A DNA stretch of 64,000 bases from contig CALUYW010000011.1 of NCBI GenBank assembly GCA_944325105.1, positions 1 through 64,000 of the forward strand, written 5' to 3'. A program made the translations under genes and the position numbers. The DNA is from Candidatus Gastranaerophilales bacterium. GTDB lineage: Bacteria > Cyanobacteriota > Vampirovibrionia > Gastranaerophilales > Gastranaerophilaceae. Shown piece by piece: positions 9,089 through 18,590 of this stretch. Under the pieces are notes generated by a model that saw nothing but the letters and a program-made list of their open reading frames with translations, was not told where the DNA came from and ran no database searches. How positions within the stretch are numbered: position 1 is the first letter of the stretch; the number at the start of each line of letters is the position of its first letter.

Positions 9089-10396
9089 ATGTCTAAAACT
9101 GACGAACCTAATTTAAAATGTTCATTTTGCGGTAAAACGCAAGACCAGGTTAAAAAACTAATCGCAGGGCCTGATGTTTGCATTTGCGATGAGTGCATTG
9201 AGCTGTGTAATGAGATTTTAGATGAGGAATTGTTTAACCTTAAGGGTGACGAAAAAGCTCAAGAGGCAGAACTATTGTATGAAGGTATTCCAAAACCTCA
9301 AGAGATTAAGGCTTACCTTGATGAGCACATTGTAGGTCAGGATGATGCCAAAAAAGTCCTCTCGGTCGCGGTTTACAACCACTACAAAAGAATTGCTCAC
9401 AACATGGAAAATGAAAAATCCGATGTTGAAATTCAAAAGAGCAATATCCTCCTTGTAGGGCCTACAGGTTCGGGTAAAACCCTTTTAGCGCAGACATTGG
9501 CTAAACTTTTAAATGTTCCTTTTGCGGTGGCTGATGCTACAACCCTAACTGAGGCAGGCTATGTGGGTGATGACGTTGAAAATATTCTCTTAAGACTTTA
9601 TCAAAGTGCCGACTACAACGCTCAAAAGGCCGAGCGCGGTATAATTTATATCGATGAAATCGATAAAATCGCAAGAAAATCCGAAAACCCCTCTATCACA
9701 CGTGATGTTTCAGGTGAGGGTGTTCAACAGGCACTGTTAAAAATGATAGAAGGAACGGTTGCAAATGTTCCTCCGCAAGGCGGAAGAAAGCACCCTCATC
9801 AAGAGTTTATTCAAATTGATACATCGAATATCCTCTTTATTGTGGGCGGTGCGTTTGTCGGTTTGGATAAAATTGTTGAAAGACGTGCAGGTGACTCTTC
9901 AACCGTCGGTTTCGGTTCAAAATCGGTAAGTGCAGCAGAAAAAGAACTTCAAGCGGCAAAAATGCTTAAAAAACTTCAACCAGATGACTTATTGAAGTTT
10001 GGTTTGATACCTGAATTTGTCGGCAGAATACCAATTTACACCGTTCTTGACCCGCTTGATGAGCAAACTCTTAAAATGATTTTAACGAAACCCAAAAACG
10101 CTATTGTTAAGCAGTATCAATGCTTAATGCAAATGGACGGTGTTGAACTCAAGTTTGACGATGAGGCAATTGACCTCATTGCAAAAGAAGCCATAAAAAG
10201 AAAAACAGGCGCCCGTGCTCTTCGCTCAATTGTTGAAGAGATTATGCTGGATGTTATGTATGAAGTTCCCTCAAACTCAGACATAAAGACATTTACAGTC
10301 ACGGCCGATATGGTGAGCAAAAAAAAGAATGTAGCGGAGCTCATCAAGCTCCCGACAAAAAATAATTTGTCGAAAATTGAGGAAGATATCGCATAG
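9089..10396 (+). CDS. clpX: ClpX ATPase, specificity subunit of ClpXP
   Basis: This 435-residue AAA+ unfoldase begins with the ClpX zinc-binding domain (Cys11, Cys14, Cys33, Cys36). Walker A (GPTGSGKT), Walker B ([10 protein letters not shown]) and the sensor and arginine-finger regions ([11 protein letters not shown]) follow. It recognises tagged or unfolded substrates and passes them to ClpP. It is last in the tig-clpP-clpX run. The stretch to the next gene (10397-10466) contains no obvious terminator. Confidence 0.98.
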   Translation: MSKTDEPNLKCSFCGKTQDQVKKLIAGPDVCICDECIELCNEILDEELFNLKGDEKAQEAELLYEGIPKPQEIKAYLDEHIVGQDDAKKVLSVAVYNHYKRIAHNMENEKSDVEIQKSNILLVGPTGSGKTLLAQTLAKLLNVPFAVADATTLTEAGYVGDDVENILLRLYQSADYNAQKAERGIIYIDEIDKIARKSENPSITRDVSGEGVQQALLKMIEGTVANVPPQGGRKHPHQEFIQIDTSNILFIVGGAFVGLDKIVERRAGDSSTVGFGSKSVSAAEKELQAAKMLKKLQPDDLLKFGLIPEFVGRIPIYTVLDPLDEQTLKMILTKPKNAIVKQYQCLMQMDGVELKFDDEAIDLIAKEAIKRKTGARALRSIVEEIMLDVMYEVPSNSDIKTFTVTADMVSKKKNVAELIKLPTKNNLSKIEEDIA

Positions 10397-10466
10397 TTGA
10401 TGTAAATTTCTTGCAAGTCAACGAAAATAACAATAAAATGATGCTATAACCGGTTTGGAGAAAAAA

Positions 10467-11636
10467 ATGAAGAAGATTATTAAATTTTTTGCAGTTTTGA
10501 TTTGCGCCATTGCGCTTAATTTCAATATTGCTTATGCTGCTACGTTTAACGATTTGCCCTCATCACATTGGGCATATGAGGCGGTTGAGTACTTGCACAA
10601 AAACGGTGTTGTTGTAGGTTACCCCGATGGCAGCTATAAGGCTGATAACAATGTTACAAGAGCTGAATTTTGCTCTATGGTTGTAAGTGCACTTCGTTTA
10701 AGAGAAAAGAAAATAGACTCTGTAAGAGAATTTAAAGATGTTGCAGATTGGTACTGGGCGCATAATGACATCCAGTTGGCATCATTCTTTGACCTTGTAA
10801 AGGGTACGCCGGACGGGTATTTCTTCCCTACTAACACAGTTTCTCGTGTTGAAGTTTTATCTGTTGTGCTGAATTCTCTTTCAACAAATGATATGACTCA
10901 GGAAGAGGCTTTATCAATACTTGCAAAATACCCTGATGCAAACGAAGTTCCTCTATGGGGTCTTGTAAAAACTGCTAAAGCTGTTCAAAACGGATTAATG
11001 TATAATACCCCAGGTCATGAACATACGCTTGAACCAAATCGCCCTGCAACTCGCGGTGAGGTAGCAATGTTTATCTACAATATGATGGCGCAAGTTAGCA
11101 TTAGACCCTCAGAAAAGCTTGCAGACAAAAGAAGACCCGTTATAAAAGACGGTTATGTTGTAGAAAATGCATATTATGATGCTGATGAAATAGTTATCCC
11201 TGCAGGAACAATTTTACCTCTTGGTGTAATGGAGTGTATCAATGTTCAAAAAGCAAAATCGGGTGACCCGTTTGTAGCTCGTGCGTTGGTTAACTTTGTA
11301 GATAAAGACAGATTGCTTTTAATTCCTATAGGAACTCAATTCAGCGGTAAAGTTGTTAAAACCAAAAAACCTTTAAGATTCTTTAAAAACGCTTATATCG
11401 CACTTCAAACAGAATCTGTTCTTGATAAAGACGGTAATGTTGTGGGCCCTGCTGTTGCTTCGCTTGCTCAGAAAGAGCCTGAAATTCGCTTGATAAGAGG
11501 TTGTCCGCACCTAACAAAAGTTCGCTACTACGGTACAAGAACTCAAAAAATGTGGATTCACAAATCTCAAAGAGTAGATTTTGTTCTTCAAGAACCCATC
11601 AGAATAAAAATTCTTGAAAACCAATTTATTCAATAA
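10467..11636 (+). CDS. exported protein with three S-layer homology (SLH) domains
   Basis: This 389-residue protein has a Sec signal peptide (MKKIIKFFAVLI..., cleavage near IAYAA at 24-25). Three SLH domains follow at about 26-75 (HWAYEAVEYLHKNGVVVGYP), 88-137 and 155-207 (ending RGEVAMFIYNMM). SLH domains bind cell-wall polymers and are used by cyanobacterial-lineage porins and envelope proteins. The last 180 residues form a separate domain, probably beta-rich (GTILPLGVMECINV, IPIGTQFSGKVVKT), which I do not recognise. The start is the ATG at 10467, because TTTGGAG at 10455-10460 is its ribosome-binding site. A TTG inside that site could also be read in frame and was rejected. Confidence 0.9.
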   Translation: MKKIIKFFAVLICAIALNFNIAYAATFNDLPSSHWAYEAVEYLHKNGVVVGYPDGSYKADNNVTRAEFCSMVVSALRLREKKIDSVREFKDVADWYWAHNDIQLASFFDLVKGTPDGYFFPTNTVSRVEVLSVVLNSLSTNDMTQEEALSILAKYPDANEVPLWGLVKTAKAVQNGLMYNTPGHEHTLEPNRPATRGEVAMFIYNMMAQVSIRPSEKLADKRRPVIKDGYVVENAYYDADEIVIPAGTILPLGVMECINVQKAKSGDPFVARALVNFVDKDRLLLIPIGTQFSGKVVKTKKPLRFFKNAYIALQTESVLDKDGNVVGPAVASLAQKEPEIRLIRGCPHLTKVRYYGTRTQKMWIHKSQRVDFVLQEPIRIKILENQFIQ

Positions 11637-11673
11637 CGAAAATTAAAATAAGATTAATTTTTGTAAGTTTTAT

Positions 11674-11715
11674 AAAAATCCTTATTAATATGTATATATA
11701 TTGATAAGGATTTTT
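11674..11715 (+). promoter_or_regulatory. 12-bp-arm inverted repeat covering the clpB ribosome-binding site
   Basis: The arms AAAAATCCTTAT (11674-11685) and ATAAGGATTTTT (11704-11715) are perfectly complementary and separated by 18 nt. The right arm contains AAGGA (11706-11710), the only ribosome-binding site for the ATG at 11720. In RNA the hairpin would hide that site behind an AU-rich stem. The same sequence could instead be a weak terminator of the SLH gene (U run after the stem) or a DNA operator. Which applies depends on where transcription starts. Confidence 0.6.
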
Positions 11716-11719
11716 TGTT

Positions 11720-14326
11720 ATGTTAGATAATTTGACAAATTCATCACAAAGTATAGTAATTAATTCTCAAGAAATTGCAAAAGAATTCAACAGTCCCTAC
11801 ATTGAGCCGCTGCATATTTTGTATGCGCTCTCTTTGAGTTCTGAAAGCTCGGCAGTTGAGCTTTTGAGCGATTTAAAGCTCACATCTTCTCTTTTTAAGG
11901 AAGATATAAAAGCCGCACTTAACAATCTTCCAAAGGTTTCAGGCAATTCAGATTTGTATTTTTCAAAAGATACGGCAGCGGTTTTTGAGCTTGCAAACAC
12001 TGAGGCTAAGGCACTTAAGGATAAATACATTTCACCTGAGCACATACTGCTTGCCTTGGCAGATTTTTCTCAAAATGCTCAAAACTCTGCAAATTCGGAT
12101 ATAACAAGAATTTTCAACAAATTTTCAATAACAAAAGATAAAATTTTACTCTCGATGAAAAAAATAAGGGGGGATAAAAAAGTGGATACAAATAATGCCG
12201 ATGAAGATTATAAAATAATGGAAAAATTCTCTATAGACTTAACTCAACGTGCAAGAGAGGGCAAACTTGACCCTGTAATCGGTCGTGATGAAGAAGTTAG
12301 GAGAATTATTCAGGTACTTAATCGCAGAACAAAAAACAACCCTGTTTTAATAGGTGAAGCGGGTGTTGGTAAAACTGCTATTGTAGAGGGCCTTGCTCAA
12401 AGGATTATAAGAGGCGATGTGCCCGAAGGACTTAAAAACACTAAGCTTGTAGCTCTTGATATCGGTGCTCTTGTAGCAGGTGCAAAGTTTAGAGGCGAAT
12501 TTGAAGAAAGACTTAAAAAAGTAATTTCCGAGGTCGAAAAGTCTAACGGCCAGATAATTATGTTCATTGATGAACTGCACACTGTAGTAGGCGCTGGCGC
12601 CAGTGAAGGCTCAACCGATGCAGGAAACTTGCTAAAACCTATGCTTGCGCGTGGTCAGATAAGGACAATAGGCGCTACAACGGTTAATGAGTATCGAAAA
12701 TATATAGAAAAAGACCCCGCACTTGAGCGTCGTTTTCAACCCGTGCTTGTGGATGAGCCATCTGTAGAAGACACAATTTCTATCCTAAGAGGTTTAAAAG
12801 ATAAGTATGAAGTCCACCATGGTGTAAGAATCAAAGACTCTGCGCTTGTTGCGGCGGCTGAGCTTTCTAACCGTTATATTACAGACAGGTTTTTGCCTGA
12901 TAAAGCAATAGACCTTGTGGATGAAGCGGCATCAAGCGTTAGAATTGAGATAGATTCAATGCCTGAAGAGCTAGATAAGCTTGAGCGTCAAAAATTGCAG
13001 CTCCAAATTGAGCTGCAGTCGCTAAAGTCTGATAACGATAATCAGGATAATGACAAAATTGCAGCGGTTAATAAAGCACTGGATGAGGTAAGTTCAAAAG
13101 CAGACGTCCTTAAAAAACAATGGGAAGCTGAAAAAAACAGTATTAAAGGCGAAGCAGGTATTAAAGCCGAAATCGAAAAAGTGCGCCATGATATAGAAAA
13201 CGCAGAGCGCGAGGCTGACCTTGAAGTTGCTGCAAAATTAAAATACGGTAAGCTGCCTGAGCTTGAGCGTCAATTAAAAGAGGCAAAAAACTCGCAAGGT
13301 AAGAAAAATACGCTTTTAAAAGAAGAAATTGACGATGAGGACATCGCTCAAGTAGTTTCAAAATGGACAGGCGTGCCTGTTTCAAAACTCGTTGAATCTG
13401 AAAGTAAGAAACTGATTGAGATGGAAAATCTTATCCACAAGCGTGTAGTAGGTCAAAACGAAGCCGTTGAAGTCGTAAGCGACTCAATTCGCCGTGCGCG
13501 CTCGGGCTTAAAGGACCCTAAACGACCCATAGGTACGTTTTTGTTCCTTGGCCCGACAGGTGTAGGTAAGACAGAACTTGCTAAGGCTTTGGCTGAGTTT
13601 ATGTTTATGGATGAAGATGCTCTCATCCGTATTGATATGACAGAATACATGGAAAAACACTCCGTATCAAGGCTTATAGGTGCGCCTCCCGGGTATGTCG
13701 GATACGATGAGGGCGGTCAATTAACAGAAAGAGTAAGAAGAAAACCCTACTCTGTTATATTGTTTGATGAAGTTGAAAAAGCTCACCCCGATGTCTTTAA
13801 TATAATGCTTCAGATATTTGATGACGGTCGTTTGACAGATTCAAAAGGCAGAACGGTAGATTTTAAAAACACAATTATCATAATGACATCAAACATAGGC
13901 TCTGATATTATCCTTGATAACGCCGTTAAGGGGCTGCTATCAGAAACTGATAAAGAGCACACAAAAGAAGAAATAAGCGCAAAATTGCACGATTTCTTTA
14001 AGCCTGAGTTTTTAAACAGGATTGATGAAACAGTGTTCTTTGACGCTCTTCGTCTCGATGATTTAAAACACATTGTAGATATTCAGGTTCAATACCTTAA
14101 AAATCTGCTTGCTGCAAGAAAAATAGAAATAGAAATAACAGAAGACGCCAAAGAAAGACTTGCACTAAACGGATTCAACCCGATATACGGTGCTCGTCCA
14201 TTAAAACGTGAAATTCGTCAAAGTATAGAAAACCCCTTGTCTAAAGCGCTTTTAAAAGGTGAATTTAAAGACGGGGACAAAATCAAAATAGACGAAAAAG
14301 ACGAAAAAATCGTGTTTTCTAAATAA
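11720..14326 (+). CDS. clpB: ClpB disaggregase
   Basis: This 868-residue Hsp100 protein has an N-terminal Clp repeat domain (1-150), a first AAA+ module (Walker A GEAGVGKT at 212-219, Walker [11 protein letters not shown]), the long coiled-coil M domain rich in Lys/Glu (about 410-530) and a second AAA+ module (Walker A GPTGVGKT at about 611). The M domain and total length identify ClpB rather than ClpC or ClpA. With DnaK it resolubilises aggregated protein, and it is usually heat-inducible. The inverted repeat over its ribosome-binding site may be part of that control. It converges on recO across a shared terminator. Confidence 0.97.
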   Translation: MLDNLTNSSQSIVINSQEIAKEFNSPYIEPLHILYALSLSSESSAVELLSDLKLTSSLFKEDIKAALNNLPKVSGNSDLYFSKDTAAVFELANTEAKALKDKYISPEHILLALADFSQNAQNSANSDITRIFNKFSITKDKILLSMKKIRGDKKVDTNNADEDYKIMEKFSIDLTQRAREGKLDPVIGRDEEVRRIIQVLNRRTKNNPVLIGEAGVGKTAIVEGLAQRIIRGDVPEGLKNTKLVALDIGALVAGAKFRGEFEERLKKVISEVEKSNGQIIMFIDELHTVVGAGASEGSTDAGNLLKPMLARGQIRTIGATTVNEYRKYIEKDPALERRFQPVLVDEPSVEDTISILRGLKDKYEVHHGVRIKDSALVAAAELSNRYITDRFLPDKAIDLVDEAASSVRIEIDSMPEELDKLERQKLQLQIELQSLKSDNDNQDNDKIAAVNKALDEVSSKADVLKKQWEAEKNSIKGEAGIKAEIEKVRHDIENAEREADLEVAAKLKYGKLPELERQLKEAKNSQGKKNTLLKEEIDDEDIAQVVSKWTGVPVSKLVESESKKLIEMENLIHKRVVGQNEAVEVVSDSIRRARSGLKDPKRPIGTFLFLGPTGVGKTELAKALAEFMFMDEDALIRIDMTEYMEKHSVSRLIGAPPGYVGYDEGGQLTERVRRKPYSVILFDEVEKAHPDVFNIMLQIFDDGRLTDSKGRTVDFKNTIIIMTSNIGSDIILDNAVKGLLSETDKEHTKEEISAKLHDFFKPEFLNRIDETVFFDALRLDDLKHIVDIQVQYLKNLLAARKIEIEITEDAKERLALNGFNPIYGARPLKREIRQSIENPLSKALLKGEFKDGDKIKIDEKDEKIVFSK

Positions 14327-14330
14327 TTTA

Positions 14331-14355
14331 TAAGCCGCTCAAAATGGGCGGCTTA
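14331..14355. terminator. bidirectional terminator between clpB and recO
   Basis: TAAGCCGCTC (14331-14340) pairs with GGGCGGCTTA (14346-14355) over 10 bp with one G-U and a 5-nt loop. A/T tracts flank both sides, and the genes converge here. Confidence 0.8.
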
Positions 14356-14356
14356 T

Positions 14357-15136
14357 TTATGTCATATTCTCAAGTACTCTAAGTGCTCTTGCGGGGCGAG
14401 AAGAGTGCGAGTCTGTGTATTTTTTCAAAAGTAAAAAACACTTGTTGCAGAAGTTCTCATCTACAAGTGAGTCATACTGAGTTTTTGAGTTTATTTGGGA
14501 GTTTTGTTGTGCTATTAAAAACTCTCTTATTTTTTTGTGCAGGCCAATGTAGATATCAGAGCCGCCCTTGCAGTCTTTGCAGACTACTCCGCCTGAAGCT
14601 ACGCTGAAATACCCGCCGTCTTCAAGTTTGCAGCCGCATTTTAGACATACTTTAAGCTCTGCGCCAAGACCTATAAGGGACATAAATTTCAGTTGAAATT
14701 TAATGACATTTAAAAGTATTTCTGTTTTATTTTGTGAATTTGCTATATTTTCCAATATCCCGTAGAAAAGCTCATAAATTTTTTCGTTGTTGGTGTTCTC
14801 TTCATCTCCGTCAGTGCAGAAAGAGGAGATAATTTCCGTTAAATACATTGAATAAGTGAGTTTATCAAGGTTAGCGCGCAGCTTGTTAAAGGTATTAAGT
14901 GCTTGTGCTTCGCATATTGTGTCAAAATTTCTGCCGTTTTTTAACATGATTTTATTTGCGACAAGCATTTGCATTCTTGCGCCCAGCTTTGATTTTGGGC
15001 GTTTTACACCTTTTGCAATGCCTTTTATTAATCCGCGCTCGCGCGAGAACATAACCACAATGTTGTCATAGTCGCTCAGCGGGTATGTTTTTATATTAAT
15101 AGCGTCAGTTACAAAACTCTCTTTAATACTTTTCAT
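14357..15136 (-). CDS. recO: DNA repair protein RecO
   Basis: This 259-residue protein has the RecO OB-fold N-terminus (TDAINIKTYPLSDYDNIVVMFSRERG, then GIAKGVKRPKSKLGA) and a helical C-terminal part with four zinc-type cysteines (CLKCGCKL and VCKDC). RecO works with RecF and RecR to load RecA onto SSB-coated single-stranded DNA. The start at 15136 overlaps the end of the upstream gene by 14 bp, suggesting co-transcription in a pilT-unknown-recO run. Confidence 0.9.
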   Translation of the reverse strand: MKSIKESFVTDAINIKTYPLSDYDNIVVMFSRERGLIKGIAKGVKRPKSKLGARMQMLVANKIMLKNGRNFDTICEAQALNTFNKLRANLDKLTYSMYLTEIISSFCTDGDEENTNNEKIYELFYGILENIANSQNKTEILLNVIKFQLKFMSLIGLGAELKVCLKCGCKLEDGGYFSVASGGVVCKDCKGGSDIYIGLHKKIREFLIAQQNSQINSKTQYDSLVDENFCNKCFLLLKKYTDSHSSRPARALRVLENMT

Positions 15137-16400
15137 TAATTTTGCCGGTAATTTGAGTTCTTATGTATTCCTCACACAAATGTTCAATATTGTAGAAATT
15201 ATACCTTATATCGCAGTTTGGAAGAACTTTTAAGAACATATTTTTGTAAAACTCTCTCTTGTCATTTTCTTTTGAAAAAAGATAAATTCTTTTTGGATTA
15301 GAGCACTCCGCAGCTGTTTTTATAAAGTCAAAAATTACTTCTTTGTTTTCATCAAGCGGAGGGTTAATGAAAATCCAGATTTTTGATTTTACAAGTGCGC
15401 TAAATGCTCTGTGCCAAAAAATCGGGTTGCAGTCAGGATTGTAGGCGTTAACCGCGTATAAATCGGGAAATGCTGCACTATCGCAGTTTGGGCACTGAAC
15501 AGAAATTGTTTTTGTTGAAGAGTCTCCGTTAAGACTTCTCAGGTTGCAGTTTGAACATACAAAGATGTCAGATAAACCAAGCATTGGAATAAAGGTAAAA
15601 TCTGATGTATCAGTCCCTTTTACAAAAGGTATTTCAAATGTTATTTCTTTTTCTTTTAAAATTTTTGTTAAATCGCTGCTTTGTGATGTCGTGATAAATG
15701 TAACCTTGCCTTTTGAGGTTTTTAGCATTGATATAACTCTGTCAATGTCAAAAATTTTAGTATTGACTATGTTGTTTAATATGGCTATATCCTTTAAAAG
15801 ATTATAGTCTCCGTCACTATGGGAAGAAAAAAGAAAATTTAGCTTGTTTCTGTATTCTTTTATTTTTGAGTAGTCAATATCATTTGAGTTATCATCATAA
15901 AACAAAACCGTATCTTCAGGCATGTAAGCCTTCTGTGGTACTGTTTGCGTCTCCTGTGTCGGTTCGGGAGGCTGAACCTTTGGTGCCTCTTGTTTTACTT
16001 CATCTTCAATAAAACTTTCTTTAAACTCTTTTGGCTCCTTGCCTGCCTCCTTTTGCGCCATGTATTGTTCGTAAGCCTGTCCTTGAAGTTTTATGTCTTC
16101 TTCTTTTATTGTCGGTTGGACTTCTTTTTCAGGCTCTATATGAGGTGTATTTTGTTTTGAGCTTTCAAGAATTTCCTCAATGGTCGGACACAAAATATCT
16201 GTTATTTCAAGCGGTATGTCACTTGTTCTTGCATATTCAAGTATTTGTTCCAACTCAGGTAAAAATTCAAATTTATGTCCTGTATGAAATTTCTCATGTA
16301 ATTTGTATGCTCCGTCTTTTAGAAGGTGCATATCTTTTTTTCTGATAGCAACTTCAAGACGTCTTATTGTCATGGATTCTGATTCCGGAAATGGCGCCAT
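15123..16400 (-). CDS. uncharacterised protein with linker and C-terminal zinc ribbon domain
   Basis: This 425-residue protein is not recognised. Residues 1-90 are helical and charged. About 90-175 is a Pro/Glu/Gln-rich linker (for example QPPEPTQETQTVPQK). The C-terminal 250 residues look folded, with a four-cysteine zinc ribbon (CSNC and CPNC) followed by a hydrophobic strand (KIWIFINPP). The order zinc ribbon, aromatic HRAF helix, then strand faintly recalls the second half of sirtuin-like folds, but the GAG-S-GIPDFR motif is absent, so no enzymatic call is made. GGAG precedes the ATG. It lies 9 bp after pilT and overlaps recO, so it could relate to pili or simply share the transcript. Confidence 0.75.
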   Translation of the reverse strand: MAPFPESESMTIRRLEVAIRKKDMHLLKDGAYKLHEKFHTGHKFEFLPELEQILEYARTSDIPLEITDILCPTIEEILESSKQNTPHIEPEKEVQPTIKEEDIKLQGQAYEQYMAQKEAGKEPKEFKESFIEDEVKQEAPKVQPPEPTQETQTVPQKAYMPEDTVLFYDDNSNDIDYSKIKEYRNKLNFLFSSHSDGDYNLLKDIAILNNIVNTKIFDIDRVISMLKTSKGKVTFITTSQSSDLTKILKEKEITFEIPFVKGTDTSDFTFIPMLGLSDIFVCSNCNLRSLNGDSSTKTISVQCPNCDSAAFPDLYAVNAYNPDCNPIFWHRAFSALVKSKIWIFINPPLDENKEVIFDFIKTAAECSNPKRIYLFSKENDKREFYKNMFLKVLPNCDIRYNFYNIEHLCEEYIRTQITGKINEKY

Positions 16401-16409
16401 TTTTACTCC

Positions 16410-17516
16410 TTAAATTATGTCATCATTTGTCATATTTTTAGCACCGTGATAGATTCCTCTTATCATTTGTTCAAGCTCGTTTTTCCTATCACTGTACTCA
16501 ATGGCTGTTTCTTTTGTTATTATGCCGTGTTTTAAGAGATTGTATATTGAGGAATTCATTGTTGTAAGGTTTGGAAATTTACTCTTTTGCATGAGAGAAT
16601 AAACATCCTCAAACTCGTTTTTCAGAAGATAATCCGAGATTGCGGGAGTTACGGTTAAAATCTCTATTGCTGCAGCCAATCCGCCGTTAACTTTTGGCAA
16701 AAGTTTTTGAGAAACTGTTGCCCTTAGAGTGTTTATAACTCTCTGAATTATAAGCGAAGACGAACTGTCTTCAAAAAATCCTAAAATTCTGTTTATTGTT
16801 TGAATACAGGAATTTGTATGCATGGTAGACAGTACAAGGTGACCCGTTTCAGAAGCTTCAATTGCAGCCTCAAGAGTTTCTCTGTCCCTTATTTCTCCTA
16901 CCATTATTACGTCAGGGTCTTGTCTTAGGGCGTATTTAATGCCCGAGGCGAAAGTTTCCGTGTCTGTTCCTAAGCCTCTTTGTGTTATTAGAGATTTTCT
17001 ATCCGTATATAGAAATTCAACAGGGTCTTCTATTGTTATTATGTGTTTTTGTTGCTCTTTATTTATTAAATCCATCATAGCGGCAAGGGTAGTGGACTTA
17101 CCGGAACCTGTAGGGCCTGTGACAAGTATAATGCCGTTGTTAAACTTTGTCAGTTCGCCTAAGTACTGCGGAAGCACGAGTTCTTCAAGAGTCGGAATAT
17201 TATAAGGAATAACTCTCAGGGTCAATTTTGGCATACCTAAGTCTTTACAGTAGTTGACACGATACCTTGAGAGGTTGCGAATTTCATAAGTAAAGTCCAT
17301 ATTACTTGAGAGTCTTATACTCTCAAGAATGTCTTTTTTGGCTACCGTTGTCAGTATATTTTCAAAATCTTCTTCATCCAAAGGCGCCATGGCAGTTCTT
17401 AGAATTTTGCCGTTGACTCTAAGTGATGGTGCTTTGCCTTCTCTTATGTGAATATCCGAAGCGTGAGCTTTATGTGCTTTTAGTAAAAAATCGTTTAAAT
17501 CAAATTCGGAACTCAA
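16410..17516 (-). CDS. pilT: PilT-family type IV pilus retraction ATPase
   Basis: This 368-residue secretion-type ATPase has Walker A GPTGSGKST (134-142), the Asp box ITIEDPVEF (160-168), Walker B DVIMVGEIRD (202-211) and the His box TMHTN (231-235). The N-terminal ASDIHIREG segment is typical of PilT/PilU. The C-terminal AIRNLIRE motif of classical PilT is not clear, so a PilU-like role is possible. It probably powers retraction of pili built from prepilins like the one at the window start. Translation appears to begin at TTG (17514-17516), 4 nt after AGGAGG. Confidence 0.9.
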   Translation of the reverse strand: MSSEFDLNDFLLKAHKAHASDIHIREGKAPSLRVNGKILRTAMAPLDEEDFENILTTVAKKDILESIRLSSNMDFTYEIRNLSRYRVNYCKDLGMPKLTLRVIPYNIPTLEELVLPQYLGELTKFNNGIILVTGPTGSGKSTTLAAMMDLINKEQQKHIITIEDPVEFLYTDRKSLITQRGLGTDTETFASGIKYALRQDPDVIMVGEIRDRETLEAAIEASETGHLVLSTMHTNSCIQTINRILGFFEDSSSSLIIQRVINTLRATVSQKLLPKVNGGLAAAIEILTVTPAISDYLLKNEFEDVYSLMQKSKFPNLTTMNSSIYNLLKHGIITKETAIEYSDRKNELEQMIRGIYHGAKNMTNDDII

Positions 17517-17747
17517 AATGCCTCCTGTGGCCCCATAATATTTATATTCTATATGTTTTTAAACCATAAGACAATTATAAAACAAAATACATCTTTTTTA
17601 CAGTGAATAAGGGCAATTTAACCTATTTTAAATGCATATTATTAAGAAATGTAACACGGAAAATATTTCATGGGCAATTTTTGAAAATAAAAATTTTTTA
17701 TTAAAGAGTAGGTTAGTTAAATTAAGTTTATTGGAAGGAAGTTTACT

Positions 17748-18482
17748 ATGACAGTTGGTTTAACAGGACTGACTAATTACACGGATTATTCTGCTCTAAA
17801 TGGAATTTCAGGCAGTTATGGCGGATTAGGTACAAATTACTCAGTTCCCCTATTTAACAATTATAGCGGTATCTACGGCTACTATTACGGTATGGATGTA
17901 GATGACGCAAAAGAAAATTTACAAAACAGCTATGACCTATCTACTCTTCAACAATCATATGGAAACAAACAAAGTGTTCAAACGCTTGATTGGTCACAGT
18001 TATGTGCAAATATCTCAACCCTTTTGCAACAAGGCAGAACAGATGACGCTATAGCAGAATATAAAAAATTAACAACATCAATGTCTGCTGCATCACAATA
18101 TCAAGGTTATGATGAAAGTCAAATCAAAGCTCTTGCTCAGAGAATGTATGCTCAAACAATGGGTGTAAATTTGGTTGATGATATTGAAGCAAATGCATCA
18201 AGCTCATTTGTACAAGGTTTAAAGGCAGGAGTACCTATTATAGGCACATTCTTTGCTCAAGGCAACTCAAAAGATGATATGATTTCTGAAGTTACAGGTG
18301 TTAACCAATCAAAAGGAACAGCGGCTGCAAAAGGTCTGGGCGCGATAGTTTCAGGTATCGGTGTCGGTGCGGCAGCCGGTGCAGGAATTGGCGCCATAGG
18401 TGGTATAACTGCAATACCTGGAGCTATAGCAGGCGGCATTATAGGTGGTGTAGTATCTATAGGCAAACTTATCTTCAGCTAA
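17748..18482 (+). CDS. uncharacterised protein with glycine-zipper C-terminus
   Basis: This 244-residue protein is not recognised. The first 50 residues are rich in Tyr, Gly, Asn and Ser with no signal peptide. A helical middle follows (about 75-150, Gln/Ala-rich). The last 50 residues alternate Gly, Ala and Ile in GxxxG patterns (GLGAIVSGIGVGAAAGAGIG) and could form membrane-inserting glycine-zipper helices. A strong ribosome-binding site (GGAAGGAAG) and its own terminator indicate a well-expressed single-gene unit. A pore-forming or self-assembling surface role is conceivable, but only from composition. The 230 bp upstream is A/T-rich without a clear promoter. Confidence 0.8.
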   Translation: MTVGLTGLTNYTDYSALNGISGSYGGLGTNYSVPLFNNYSGIYGYYYGMDVDDAKENLQNSYDLSTLQQSYGNKQSVQTLDWSQLCANISTLLQQGRTDDAIAEYKKLTTSMSAASQYQGYDESQIKALAQRMYAQTMGVNLVDDIEANASSSFVQGLKAGVPIIGTFFAQGNSKDDMISEVTGVNQSKGTAAAKGLGAIVSGIGVGAAAGAGIGAIGGITAIPGAIAGGIIGGVVSIGKLIFS

Positions 18483-18547
18483 GACAAAATTTCAAACTTC
18501 CTCATTCAAGCATAATAAACAAAGCAATTAACAACAACCTAAAAAAA

Positions 18548-18577
18548 TCCCGCAAAAAACTTGCGGGACTTTTTTTA
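18548..18577. terminator. bidirectional terminator between the glycine-zipper gene and pgk
   Basis: TCCCGCAA (18548-18555) pairs with TTGCGGGA (18561-18568) around a 5-nt loop. It is preceded by seven A and followed by CTTTTTTT, so it can act in both directions. Confidence 0.9.
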
Positions 18578-18590
18578 TTTAAAAAAGATT

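Noticed and set aside
10455-10466. TTG start for the SLH protein
   Set aside because: The TTG is part of the TTTGGAG ribosome-binding site of the ATG at 10467, which also starts a normal signal peptide.
15123-16400. Sirtuin-type deacetylase
   Set aside because: A zinc ribbon and following strand are suggestive, but the NAD-binding GAG and catalytic His motifs are absent.
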